From: a virus
Strand: one strand, 5' to 3'
Length of the DNA stretch: 63,978 bases
Virus record (IMG/VR): IMGVR_UViG_3300049043_000233
Location: 1 to 63,978 of that record
How positions within the stretch are numbered: the first letter of the stretch is position 1; every line of letters starts with the position of its first letter. The position numbers and the translations under genes are program-made. Below the pieces are notes generated by a model. The model was not told where the DNA came from. It did not search any database and saw only the letters and a list, made by a program, of their open reading frames with translations. Shown one piece after another: positions 51,274 through 58,510 of this stretch.

Positions 51274-52511
51274 ACACCGTGGGACAAGTAAAGCGCAACG
51301 GCGAGCAGTTTGAGACGCACATAGAAGCGGATCATCGCGGGCAAGTGTTACAAAGTGGCCCCGATAGTGGCATGTTTGATGCCTTTGCTCGCCAGCGCTT
51401 TAGCCAGCCATACACACTGTTTGAAAGTATGATGCGCCATTCCAAGCGCACTGATTTATGGGCCGAACAGTTGGTTGGCAGTGGTAGCGTAAGCTTTATC
51501 GCCGCTGAAAGCTCTGCTGAACTCAGAACCACCACTGCATCTGGCGATACAGTCATTCGCAGGAGCAGGAGGTATTTGCCTTACCAGCCCGGCAAGAGCC
51601 TATTGATTTTTGCCAGTTTCGTGGGCAATGCGCCAACGGCTGGATTGGTGCAGGAAATAGGGTATTTTGATGGGAGCAATGGCATCATTCTTAGAGCCAG
51701 TGGCACCACTCTTCAGCTTGTCATTCGCAGTTCAGCGAGCGGGAGTGTTCAGGAAACCGTTGTCAATCAAGCATCTTGGAACATTGACACTTTTGATGCA
51801 CTGAACTTTGCCAAGGCCAACATTTTTGTGGCCGATTTGGAATGGTTAGGAGTGGGACGTGTGAGGGCTGGCTTTGTCGTTGATGGCGAAATCCGCTATT
51901 GCCATGAGTTCAATCATGCCAATTCAGTGGATGCCGTTTATATGAGCTCGGCTATTTTGCCAGTTTCCTACCGCATTTACAATTCCTCCTCCATTGCTTC
52001 TAACGCTGCGCTCACGCAAATTTGCTCAACCGTGATCAGTGAAGGTGGCTACCAGCCAGTGGGAGCCATTTATCTTGGCGGAAGGGGAGCAGGCACGTTT
52101 TCTGCCATTTCCAGCGAAACACTTGTTGCTGCCATTCGTATGGCCAGTGGCCGCACCGACAATGTGATCATGCCAGCACAGGTGGACGTGAGCCTTGGTG
52201 GCAATCCGGCGTCGAATGTGGTGGCGGAATGGCGACTGCGTCTCAATCCAACGATTAGCGGCTCTTGGAGCGCCGCTGCCAACGGTCGAGGCAACGTGGA
52301 AGTTATGAGTAGCGGCACGGTGAGCGGAGGCACAATTGTTGGAGGAGGGTTGGTGGCGTCACGATCGGACGTGGCCTTTAGCCCCGAAAACGCTTTGGCA
52401 CTAAGCCTGGGAAGGGAGGTCGATGGCACAAGTGATGTGTTGGCCTTGACTGTTCAATGCAGTTCCTCGGAAAACGCAACAGGTTTGCTTGGCTGGAGAG
52501 AGCTGGTATAG
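51270..52511 (+). CDS. Phage structural protein (fibre/adhesin-like)
   Basis: 413 residues from TTG. GMFDAFARQRFSQPYTLFES, SVSFIAAESSAELRTTTASG, RRYLPYQPGKSLLIFASFVG, GEIRYCHEFNHANSVDAVYM. This matches a widespread phage virion protein family (xRVSxPxTLFDS start, then YQPGKSQ). It probably forms a fibre or head/tail appendage. Separated from the main structural genes by the integrase. Confidence 0.65.
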   Translation: MNTVGQVKRNGEQFETHIEADHRGQVLQSGPDSGMFDAFARQRFSQPYTLFESMMRHSKRTDLWAEQLVGSGSVSFIAAESSAELRTTTASGDTVIRRSRRYLPYQPGKSLLIFASFVGNAPTAGLVQEIGYFDGSNGIILRASGTTLQLVIRSSASGSVQETVVNQASWNIDTFDALNFAKANIFVADLEWLGVGRVRAGFVVDGEIRYCHEFNHANSVDAVYMSSAILPVSYRIYNSSSIASNAALTQICSTVISEGGYQPVGAIYLGGRGAGTFSAISSETLVAAIRMASGRTDNVIMPAQVDVSLGGNPASNVVAEWRLRLNPTISGSWSAAANGRGNVEVMSSGTVSGGTIVGGGLVASRSDVAFSPENALALSLGREVDGTSDVLALTVQCSSSENATGLLGWRELV

Positions 52512-52533
52512 TTGAGCTTCTTACTGGACTGCC

Positions 52534-52797
52534 ATGCTTGAAGACGCACGCTATGACCACAAAAAAGCCCAAGAAGAGGCCATTGGCGAAGCATTGATGG
52601 AGCTTCTTGGTTGTTCTGGAGGCAGCAGCGAAGCAGCATATGAAGCGATTGTTGCTGCGATTGATGGGTGGCTAAAGTACCACCAAACGGAAATGAACAA
52701 GTGGAAAGCTCTTCTGCAGATGGTGACCGGCCCGACGGACGAGCGTTGCTTGACTCCCCAGAATTCAAGCAATTGCAAGCATCTCTTAGAGCTTTGA
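52534..52797 (+). CDS. Hypothetical protein, possibly frameshifted into the next
   Basis: 87 residues: EDARYDHKKAQEEAIGEALM, EAAYEAIVAAIDGWLKYHQT, MNKWKALLQMVTGPTDER. The last 15 residues look non-native. The next frame continues ALLDSPEFKQLQASLRALSA, so one missing base near 52,745 could merge the two genes. Confidence 0.45.
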   Translation: MLEDARYDHKKAQEEAIGEALMELLGCSGGSSEAAYEAIVAAIDGWLKYHQTEMNKWKALLQMVTGPTDERCLTPQNSSNCKHLLEL

Positions 52798-53039
52798 GCG
52801 CACAACAGTGCGCCGAGGATCAAGCGTGGTGGGACAGTCTTGATTACAACTCACGAGCGCAAGCATTTCGCCAGATTTGCAAACTTATTCACAAGGCTGA
52901 AGTGGAGAAGCGCAGCACCTACCGTTTTGCCATGTATGAGGTATTTGATCTGGACTATGGGGATGGGCTAGACCACTATATGACTTTACATAATTTGCTT
53001 AGCAGGGCCACGGACTCGCCCGGTTATTCCAGCTTGTAA
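52668..53039 (+). CDS. Conserved helical phage protein
   Basis: About 123 residues from GTG 52668 (another GTG at 52701). LLDSPEFKQLQASLRALSAQ, AWWDSLDYNSRAQAFRQICK, EVEKRSTYRFAMYEVFDLDY, GLDHYMTLHNLLSRATD. A helical protein of a type I recall from cyanophages, function unknown. Overlaps the lysis cassette convergently by 16 bases. Confidence 0.55.
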   Translation: MAKVPPNGNEQVESSSADGDRPDGRALLDSPEFKQLQASLRALSAQQCAEDQAWWDSLDYNSRAQAFRQICKLIHKAEVEKRSTYRFAMYEVFDLDYGDGLDHYMTLHNLLSRATDSPGYSSL

Positions 53040-53413
53040 GTGATGCGCAGCTCCCCTCCGAGAGCTTTCACTTCATCAGAAGCATCGGCGGCGGCTTCGG
53101 TGATGATCATCACGCTTGGCACTGAAGCATCTGGCACTGGAATGATTGTGGACCTCGGGAAAAGCTCCTGAGCCTTTGCTGCGAGCCTTTCTGAGCGCTG
53201 CTGCTTCTCTTCTTTGTCCCATTGCTCCACCAATGCCTTAGCTTGCTTGTCAACGGCTTGGAGCGTGGCCTGGGTTTTCCATTCTGTCCATGCAGGACGG
53301 CACCAATCAAGCAGTTGCTTGTACCACCATTTAGAGACAATGGAAGGGAAGCGTTTGGCTGTTTCAAGGGCCAGTTCGTAACAAACGGCCAAAAACCAAC
53401 GTTCCCTCTCCAT
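53024..53413 (-). CDS. Hypothetical protein downstream of lysin
   Basis: 129 residues from ATG 53413, 4 bases after the lysin stop. RERWFLAVCYELALETAKRF, WWYKQLLDWCRPAWTEWKTQ, EEKQQRSERLAAKAQELFPR, TEAAADASDEVKALGGELRI. Long basic/acidic helices, no signal peptide. Possibly a lysis accessory by position only. Confidence 0.5.
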   Translation of the reverse strand: MERERWFLAVCYELALETAKRFPSIVSKWWYKQLLDWCRPAWTEWKTQATLQAVDKQAKALVEQWDKEEKQQRSERLAAKAQELFPRSTIIPVPDASVPSVMIITEAAADASDEVKALGGELRITYKLE

Positions 53414-53417
53414 TGCT

Positions 53418-54359
53418 CTATCCCTCTTGATAGACGCTGACAAAAATTGTTCCTTTCTTCGCGAGAGGAAGGATTTTGTCGCGCAAATCAATGTTATGAG
53501 CGCGAACGCAACCATAAGTTGGGAATAGTTTCTGCTCTGGAGCCCATGCACCAGGCCATCCACATGCAGAGCCCCCACCATGAATCATGATTCCAGCCCT
53601 TCCATTATCAGCTTCTTGATTCTCTAGCTCAATCAAATCAAAGCTATACCAGCCATAGGCCATGAGAGTGCGATCGTATTGGGTTTTTTCTCGATTGATC
53701 TCATAGTCCTTGTAGATGGTGCCCACTTTATACAGGCCAGGAGGCGTGTCAGAATTTTGAACCTTCCATTCAGAATCGCTATGCTGCCCACGAGCGAGGC
53801 ATGGAATCATCCACAAAAGACTGCCATCAAAGGCAAACGCCTTCATTGTTTCACTAGCATCATTGACAATCAAATGAGAATCACCAGCCTTAAAGCCAAA
53901 ATCTTGGGGACGTCTCTTGGGACCAATCATTGTAGTTTTTGTGGATTCGGGAGAGTATTCTTTCATTAGCCTTGAGAGCTTTGCTGGATACCCGGGATCA
54001 GTGGCATAGCTTTGCTGATAAAGCATGCGAGCCGCTGCATAGCGATTGGGAGCATTATTGACTCCCTTGAACTGGCGATAGTCTTTGTACCAGCGAGTGA
54101 TGAGAAATTCAATGCAGGCTTCAAGGCTCGGAAAGTCAATGAAACCCGCCTTAATTACCACCCATTTCCCATCGTAAAACTCCTTTGTCGAGACAGTTGT
54201 ACCGTCTCCTTTGAGGCCAAGGAAGTTGTTTTGACCAGAAGTGTGCTTGCCAAAACCACTTTCAAGGCAGCATTGAGCCGCCACGAGCTCTGGGAAGCGA
54301 GCGCCGCGATAGCGGGCCACTTCAAAGCATCGATTCCAGAAAGCCTGTTCGGCTGACAC
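53418..54359 (-). CDS. Two-domain endolysin: glucosaminidase plus YkuD-like L,D-transpeptidase
   Basis: 313 residues. Residues about 1-150: AFWNRCFEVARYRGARFPEL, AQCCLESGFGKHTSGQNNFL, YRQFKGVNNAPNRYAAARML, LYQQSYATDPGYPAKLSRLM, a GH73-type N-acetylglucosaminidase with catalytic Glu in CLESGFG. Residues about 165-313 carry the YkuD signature: AGIMIHGGG and FPTYGCVRAHNIDL, i.e. His and a Cys-Arg pair (S/TxGCxR). YkuD enzymes make or cut peptidoglycan cross-links. A cutting role in lysis is an inference. A TM peptide is encoded 3 bases upstream. Confidence 0.8.
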   Translation of the reverse strand: MSAEQAFWNRCFEVARYRGARFPELVAAQCCLESGFGKHTSGQNNFLGLKGDGTTVSTKEFYDGKWVVIKAGFIDFPSLEACIEFLITRWYKDYRQFKGVNNAPNRYAAARMLYQQSYATDPGYPAKLSRLMKEYSPESTKTTMIGPKRRPQDFGFKAGDSHLIVNDASETMKAFAFDGSLLWMIPCLARGQHSDSEWKVQNSDTPPGLYKVGTIYKDYEINREKTQYDRTLMAYGWYSFDLIELENQEADNGRAGIMIHGGGSACGWPGAWAPEQKLFPTYGCVRAHNIDLRDKILPLAKKGTIFVSVYQEG

Positions 54360-54362
54360 TGC

Positions 54363-54506
54363 TCAGTCCTTCACGCGAAAGACGGCCTTCAGACCAGCCA
54401 TGGAAAGCTGGATGAGGTTGTTGCTCTTCCAGGGAGTGTGTTGAATCACTTGGTCCAGGGCGGCAATGATGATGCCACCAACAACGAACCATTCAGCGCC
54501 GGACAT
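54363..54506 (-). CDS. Candidate small holin
   Basis: 47 residues ending 3 bases before the endolysin start. SGAEWFVVGGIIIAALDQVI gives one hydrophobic helix, then NNLIQLSMAGLKAVFRVKD with a basic end. Size, a single membrane helix and position fit a small holin. Confidence 0.6.
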   Translation of the reverse strand: MSGAEWFVVGGIIIAALDQVIQHTPWKSNNLIQLSMAGLKAVFRVKD

Positions 54507-54530
54507 GAGAAGAAAAGCGTTTCTTTCAGC

Positions 54531-54740
54531 TTAGCGGTTGATTTCAAGCGAGCGCACCCTGGCCTCCAGCTCTTTCATATTGTTCGTCAGTGCATCTAGC
54601 TTTTCAATGACAGTTTCCACTTGTTCGGCAATGCGAGCCTGCTGCATGCCAATGCCAACCATCGTTCCTCCAGTGGCCAGAAGCATGCCGGCCGTCACAC
54701 TTACTGCCAAATTGGCGAGCTGCTCTTGCCAGCTTTTCAC
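54531..54740 (-). CDS. Membrane protein with coiled coil (lysis cassette)
   Basis: 69 residues. WQEQLANLAVSVTAGMLLAT then GGTMVGIGM is a transmembrane helix, followed by a coiled coil (ARIAEQVETVIEKLDALTNN; MKELEARVRSLEINR). The layout is like small inner-membrane lysis partners (i-spanin or holin-associated). Confidence 0.65.
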   Translation of the reverse strand: MKSWQEQLANLAVSVTAGMLLATGGTMVGIGMQQARIAEQVETVIEKLDALTNNMKELEARVRSLEINR

Positions 54741-54830
54741 TGTTTCCGGGCGATTGTCCTTTACATTCTAGGGCCATCACAAAGATGATCCTGGGCGTTT
54801 AGGCTAAGAGCAGGACAGCTATTTGCTGCT

Positions 54831-55313
54831 ATGAAGCAAAACAATGGCACTGAAGATCTTCTCTTTTCACTGTCTGTTTTGCGCCCTGGAGAGGCCAAGC
54901 GCCGCTTTCGAAAAAGCATTTTTGAAGATTATCCGCTGCGAGGCCCTTTGGGCCATTGCGCCTGTGCCTATTGCGGCAAGTGGAACGAGAAACTAACCAT
55001 TGATCATATTGTTCCAAAAAGCAAAGGAGGGCCACATTTTGCTAAGTGGAACAGTGCTCCTTGTTGCCTCACTTGCAATGCGGCCAAGAGCAATTTGCCC
55101 TTGTTTGAATGGTGGAGGCCTCAGGCGTTTTGGACAGTCCAGCGCGAAGAGGCGCTGATGAGCTGGATACATGCTCATAGTTTCATTAGCGCACATAGTC
55201 CCATTGGCAGTTGGGAAGAATGGATGCAAGAAACACAACGCATTGTGCCCATTCATGAAGCCAAAGAAAAAGCGGCTCGATTGTGGCCGCTTTCTTTATG
55301 CTTGGCTAGTTAA
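54831..55313 (+). CDS. HNH endonuclease
   Basis: 160 residues. CACAYCGKW, LTIDHIVPKSKGGPHFAKWN and CCLTCNAAKSNLPLFEWWRP give the zinc-ribbon HNH layout: two CxxC pairs around DH. Encoded rightward between leftward genes, so it looks inserted. May be a homing enzyme or a packaging nuclease. Its last codons overlap a terminator. Confidence 0.85.
   Translation: MKQNNGTEDLLFSLSVLRPGEAKRRFRKSIFEDYPLRGPLGHCACAYCGKWNEKLTIDHIVPKSKGGPHFAKWNSAPCCLTCNAAKSNLPLFEWWRPQAFWTVQREEALMSWIHAHSFISAHSPIGSWEEWMQETQRIVPIHEAKEKAARLWPLSLCLAS
55263..55298. terminator. Bidirectional terminator between convergent genes
   Basis: AAAGCGGC (55269-55276) pairs with GCCGCTTT (55286-55293), with A-rich DNA before and T-rich after. 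It works for the HNH gene on the plus strand and for the DUF3310 operon on the minus strand. Confidence 0.75.
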
Positions 55314-55654
55314 TAGGCGAAAACATTTCAGGCGGCCCTTGTCTAACAGTGGGCAATGGACAGAAACCGTCGGGACATCCGCTAATCATATAGTCATCGG
55401 GATCGTGGCGGCTGATATATTCGCTCACGCTTCTGCCTCGCTCATCGTCTTCCTTGAGAGCAATGAGGCGGTCCAGATACCATCGTGCCTTCTTCAAATC
55501 TTCACTGCCTCTTTTTCTCGAACCGCCAAAGGTATTTGATGCAATTGCCCTTGAGAAAGCCCTTGAATGCTTCGGGGCTCATGGAAGCCTCCAATGCTTC
55601 AATACATTCAATGGCGCCAGAGGTGTAGTGCGATGGATTGATGGGATCGTTCAT
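55306..55654 (-). CDS. DUF3310-like protein, frameshifted
   Basis: Read from ATG 55654: NDPINPSHYTSGAIECIEAL, MSPEAFKGFLKGNCIKYLWR, FEKKR; then in another frame GSEDLKKARWYLDRLIALKE. This is the conserved NPxHY...GIECI...F..GN.IKY.WR...ED..KA.WYLD pattern of DUF3310, small phage proteins linked with nucleotide metabolism. One extra A in the A5 run near 55,515 explains the break. Follows thyX with 2 bases between. Confidence 0.7.
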
Positions 55655-55656
55655 GA

Positions 55657-56355
55657 TCAAAATTGGTAGTTGTTGGCAGAAAAAGCATAGAAGGCCTCGG
55701 GGGCCACATCTCTGCCGAGTTCAATCAAGGCGTCGGCATAGGCCACGATTTCTCCCTGTGCTCCGTCTCCCTTGCGAAGACTGATGAAATGAAACAACGC
55801 TTGTAGGGAACAGGTCCAGACAAAACTTGTATAGAGAGCAGAGGGAAGAACGGCGCGAGCCTGCTCCTTGCTCACCCCCATTGCCAAAAGCTCTTCGTAA
55901 GCGGCTTTGGAGGTGCTGAGGGCCTCGCGAAAGAAGAAAGAGGCACGATCCTGTGCTGCTGCGGGGAGGGGGCCTGCAGAGGCTTGGCGGTTGCTTTCGC
56001 TTTGTCGCAGGAACTGACGAGGCACGTAAAACTCTGCATCTTCCGCTGAGCAATAGCGAAAGCTTTTTTCGTTCCAGCCCAGTTGATCATCCACGTAGGT
56101 GGAGGCAACCGTGTGCTTCCACCATTGCCTGGCGACGAAGAGAGGAGCCTTCACTTTCCATTTGAACACCACCCCTCGAAACGGGCTGGTATGGTGCTCG
56201 CGAGCTAGGTAGGACAAAAGCTTCGCGTCTCGTTCTGTCCACTGCCTGGATTGAGCTTCAAAGCTTTGTCTAGCATCATTGACCACAGACAAGCTATTGC
56301 CCATGGAGTCAATGAGCATCAGATGGCTTTTGCCATCTCGCAAGGGATCAATCAT
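55657..56355 (-). CDS. thyX: FAD-dependent thymidylate synthase
   Basis: 232 residues from ATG 56355 (longer starts at 56370 and 56391 overlap the upstream gene more). MGNSLSVVNDARQSFEAQSR, REHHTSPFRGVVFKWKVKAP, LFVARQWWKHTVASTYVDDQ, WNEKSFRYC, VPRQFLRQSESNRQASAGPL. The usual RHRxxSxNExSxR motif appears as RQWWKHTVAST with NEKSFRY. ThyX makes dTMP from dUMP using FAD and folate, independent of the host enzyme; it complements RNR and the Dcd-like protein. Confidence 0.9.
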   Translation of the reverse strand: MIDPLRDGKSHLMLIDSMGNSLSVVNDARQSFEAQSRQWTERDAKLLSYLAREHHTSPFRGVVFKWKVKAPLFVARQWWKHTVASTYVDDQLGWNEKSFRYCSAEDAEFYVPRQFLRQSESNRQASAGPLPAAAQDRASFFFREALSTSKAAYEELLAMGVSKEQARAVLPSALYTSFVWTCSLQALFHFISLRKGDGAQGEIVAYADALIELGRDVAPEAFYAFSANNYQF

Positions 56356-56545
56356 TCTTTGATGAGGCATTGGCCGATGGAACGGGAGCAATCAGAGAGC
56401 GAAATGAAAGGACAACCACCACCCACTGCCAATAGGCCAAGGTCAAGCCAGGCAGCAGCCACGAGGCGCATAAAGATAGCAGCCATGCTCTAAGACAGAG
56501 AATGAGCACGCCAGCAATCAACACGCCAATCTCAGGGGAGCTCAT
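56348..56545 (-). CDS. Small two-helix membrane protein
   Basis: 65 residues: SSPEIGVLIAGVLILCLRAW, LLSLCASWLLPGLTLAYWQW, VVVVLSFRSLIAPV. Two or three hydrophobic helices. Overlaps thyX by 8 bases and the upstream small gene by 14 bases. Unknown role, possibly membrane-associated. Confidence 0.6.
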   Translation of the reverse strand: MSSPEIGVLIAGVLILCLRAWLLSLCASWLLPGLTLAYWQWVVVVLSFRSLIAPVPSANASSKND

Positions 56546-56687
56546 GGTTCATTGGTTGAAATTGCCACTGTACCAGCTTGACAAGCAAATGCTTGCTCGC
56601 CTCTGGCATTTTCACTTTCTTTTCCATTGTCTGCTCTTTCATGCGCAAATTCTCCCAGGAAATCAAGGGCATCAATGGCTTTTCCAT
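56532..56687 (-). CDS. Hypothetical 51-residue protein
   Basis: From ATG 56687: EKPLMPLISWENLRMKEQTM, EKKVKMPEASKHLLVKLVQW. Met- and Lys-rich. First gene of the thyX operon on this side; upstream is a 130-base divergent space. Longer starts exist but look less protein-like. Confidence 0.4.
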   Translation of the reverse strand: MEKPLMPLISWENLRMKEQTMEKKVKMPEASKHLLVKLVQWQFQPMNHELP

Positions 56688-56818
56688 TGCACGGTTTGGA
56701 CGGCCGGAGCACTGTACGGCTTCCACGCCATTTTCGCAACGACCGACCAGGGTGGTTCGGCATCTTTCACCGCCGCCAAAGCGCCATCCTCTAGCCTATA
56801 ACCAAGGAGGCATTAGCA
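56688..56818. promoter_or_regulatory. Divergent intergenic region
   Basis: 131 bases between the leftward thyX operon and a rightward gene that has a strong ribosome site (aaggaggcattagcaatg). Should hold promoters for both directions; no clear consensus boxes seen. Confidence 0.3.
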
Positions 56819-57181
56819 ATGAAATTCATGATTCCCGTGGATGTGGTTGGTTACAATGGCCAAAAGTATCATGCGGCCATGGGACCCTTTGAGCATTCGC
56901 CGGAGAGGGAATTTGCTTTAACGGTGAACAAGAAGGCCATTGAAGAGTGCAGTGACTTGCGCCAACTTAAGCCAGTGGCACAAAATCTGCTGGAAGGATG
57001 GTCTTCCATGCATACGGCCCTGCAATCAATGATGCTAGAAAACATGCAGCTTCGGCAAGCCTTGGCCAAAAAGGATCTTGATCTCAAGGCCGCTGATCAG
57101 CTTATGAATGAGGCCGCTGAGATTGTGCAGCGATGTGCGAAGCAATCACAGCGAGCCAGGCCGCGTCTTTGGCCATGGTAG
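56819..57181 (+). CDS. Hypothetical protein
   Basis: 120 residues with a strong Shine-Dalgarno (AAGGAGG). KFMIPVDVVGYNGQKYHAAM, FEHSPEREFALTVNKKAIEE, LRQLKPVAQNLLEGWSSMHT, LKAADQLMNEAAEIVQRCAK. Strand-poor start then helices. Overlaps the end of the convergent nuclease gene by 80 bases. No family recognised. Confidence 0.55.
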   Translation: MKFMIPVDVVGYNGQKYHAAMGPFEHSPEREFALTVNKKAIEECSDLRQLKPVAQNLLEGWSSMHTALQSMMLENMQLRQALAKKDLDLKAADQLMNEAAEIVQRCAKQSQRARPRLWPW

Positions 57182-57482
57182 ACGTGAGGAGAAAAATTGT
57201 CCAGCCACTCGTATAGGCAAGATTATATTTCTTGCAATCTCGCTCATAGCCAGAGCCAGTGACGTGGCGGCCACGACTATAAACACCACCCTGTATTTCG
57301 ATGCCAGTGCGAGAGTCGGGGTGAGCAAAGTCAAGACGATACCTCTTTGAGCGTTTACTTCGGGAATAGCGCTCTTGATAGTCCAGTTCCCATGCCGTAA
57401 TGTCTGAGAATTCTCTTTCAAGAATCAAGCGGGGATAATGCGCTTGCCAAAGGCTGAGAAATTGGTCTTCAAGAGCGCTCAA
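57102..57482 (-). CDS. VSR/PD-(D/E)XK-like endonuclease
   Basis: 126 residues. FLSLWQAHYPRLILEREFSD, KRYRLDFAHPDSRTGIEIQG, GVYSRGRHVTGSGYERDCKK, YNLAYTSGWTIFLLT. This matches the Vsr/DUF559-like fold: Asp in RLDFA, then IEIQG as the E-x-Q/K core, RH and a YERDCKKYN helix. Probably a DNA nicking or resolving enzyme. Downstream of the Dcd-like gene with 3 bases between. Confidence 0.7.
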   Translation of the reverse strand: MSALEDQFLSLWQAHYPRLILEREFSDITAWELDYQERYSRSKRSKRYRLDFAHPDSRTGIEIQGGVYSRGRHVTGSGYERDCKKYNLAYTSGWTIFLLTSTMAKDAAWLAVIASHIAAQSQRPHS

Positions 57483-57485
57483 AGC

Positions 57486-58073
57486 CTAAACGGCAGCTAG
57501 ATGCACCTTAGCGCCCTGTTTTTGGTAATGACCCTCGTAAGGCCTGTCAACAGTGCCACAACGGAAAAACACCACTTGTGCAATGCCTTCATTAGCATAG
57601 ATGCGCATGGGAAATGATGTGGGGTTGACGAGGCACATGGTCAAATGACCAGACCAGCCGGGTTCAATGGGAAGAATGTTGGCAATGAGACCAATGCGAC
57701 CATAGGTGCTTTTGCCTTCGCACAAGGCAAAAATGTCATTGGGCATGCAGAAATGTTCAAGACTTACACCAAGGCCAAAGCTATTGGGAGGCAAAACGAA
57801 CCATGCACCATCCGTTCCGTGGTTGAGAATGGCGGGATAGGGACTGGCTTCTTGCAACTTCGGGTTGAGGGTGGGCTTGTCTTGTTTCCTGAATGATTTC
57901 CCATCGAAAACCATGAGTTCACGAGGCGAAAGCCTGATGTCATATCCGGCTTGCGACAAGCCATAGCTAATGGCCTTTGTGCCGTCATCAAGCGTGCGAC
58001 GCTTTTCGCCCACGTAGGGCATGAGAAGATCGTTTTCAGCAAGAAGGCTGATTTCGCGGTCGTTGAGGAGCAT
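57486..58073 (-). CDS. dcd: dCTP deaminase/dUTPase-superfamily protein
   Basis: 195 residues from ATG 58073. SQAGYDIRLSPRELMVFDGK, PPNSFGLGVSLEHFCMPNDI, CEGKSTYGRIGLIANILPIE, PGWSGHLTMCLVN, YANEGIAQVVFFRCG match bacterial Dcd, which turns dCTP into dUTP to feed thymidylate synthesis. The catalytic Glu in the usual VTLEFSN/VLEFYN segment is Cys here (LTMCLVN), so deaminase activity is questionable; Ser in GKST and Arg in GRIG remain. It fits functionally with ThyX. Confidence 0.8.
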   Translation of the reverse strand: MLLNDREISLLAENDLLMPYVGEKRRTLDDGTKAISYGLSQAGYDIRLSPRELMVFDGKSFRKQDKPTLNPKLQEASPYPAILNHGTDGAWFVLPPNSFGLGVSLEHFCMPNDIFALCEGKSTYGRIGLIANILPIEPGWSGHLTMCLVNPTSFPMRIYANEGIAQVVFFRCGTVDRPYEGHYQKQGAKVHLAAV

Positions 58074-58075
58074 GG

Positions 58076-58150
58076 TCAATTTGGGAGGACGAGAGAAATC
58101 AAGAAATAGCCAATCAGAAAGCCAATAGCAAAAGCAAGCATGTATTCCAT
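58076..58150 (-). CDS. 24-residue single-helix membrane peptide
   Basis: EYMLAFAIGFLIGYFLISLV then LPN. Almost entirely one transmembrane helix. Lies between a terminator and the Dcd-like gene, whose ATG begins 2 bases after its stop. Micro-membrane peptides are common in phages; not proven. Confidence 0.45.
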   Translation of the reverse strand: MEYMLAFAIGFLIGYFLISLVLPN

Positions 58151-58156
58151 GAAAAG

Positions 58157-58176
58157 AAAGGGCGCCGAAGCGCCCT
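58157..58176 (-). terminator. Intrinsic terminator on the minus strand
   Basis: On the minus strand GGGCGC, loop TTCG, GCGCCC then TTTCTTTTC. The TTCG tetraloop is especially stable. It lies 9 bases after the stop of the upstream gene and just before a micro-ORF start. Confidence 0.8.
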
Positions 58177-58184
58177 GGCGATCT

Positions 58185-58439
58185 TCAGAAAAAGTCGTTG
58201 CCGCCGCCCGTGGCTTCATTCACCCAGACGCTGGCATAGCCCTTGGCGCCGTCTTTCTGGCCCTTGAGCTTGACGCTGCCGGTGTAGCCAGGGGCGCGAT
58301 CAGAAGTGCGCTTGGTGTTTTCCCACACGGCCATGTCGAGGGAATAGTTGCCACGCTCGTTGGGACCGGCTTGTTTCAGAGCGTTGAGCACATCGGGGGT
58401 GAGGTCGATGGCGGCAGTAATGGGAGGCTTTCCAGCCAT
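58185..58439 (-). CDS. Hypothetical protein with SSB-like acidic tail
   Basis: 84 residues. AGKPPITAAIDLTPDVLNAL, NERGNYSLDMAVWENTKRTS, YTGSVKLKG, GYASVWVNEATGGGNDFF. Beta-rich body and a Gly-rich linker ending in NDFF resemble the tip of single-stranded DNA-binding proteins. Genomic context (recombination genes) agrees, but no true OB-fold motif is visible. Confidence 0.5.
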   Translation of the reverse strand: MAGKPPITAAIDLTPDVLNALKQAGPNERGNYSLDMAVWENTKRTSDRAPGYTGSVKLKGQKDGAKGYASVWVNEATGGGNDFF

Positions 58440-58510
58440 GGTGTTTCTCCTTGGGAGTAATGGAGCCCCTGTTCAGGGCCTGCTCATCTTACCGTCAATG
58501 AATCAGTTTG

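Noticed and set aside
53414-53581. 56-residue N-terminal extension of the gene downstream of the lysin
   Set aside because: It lies wholly within the lysin's YkuD coding region; ATG 53413 gives a clean 4-base spacing.
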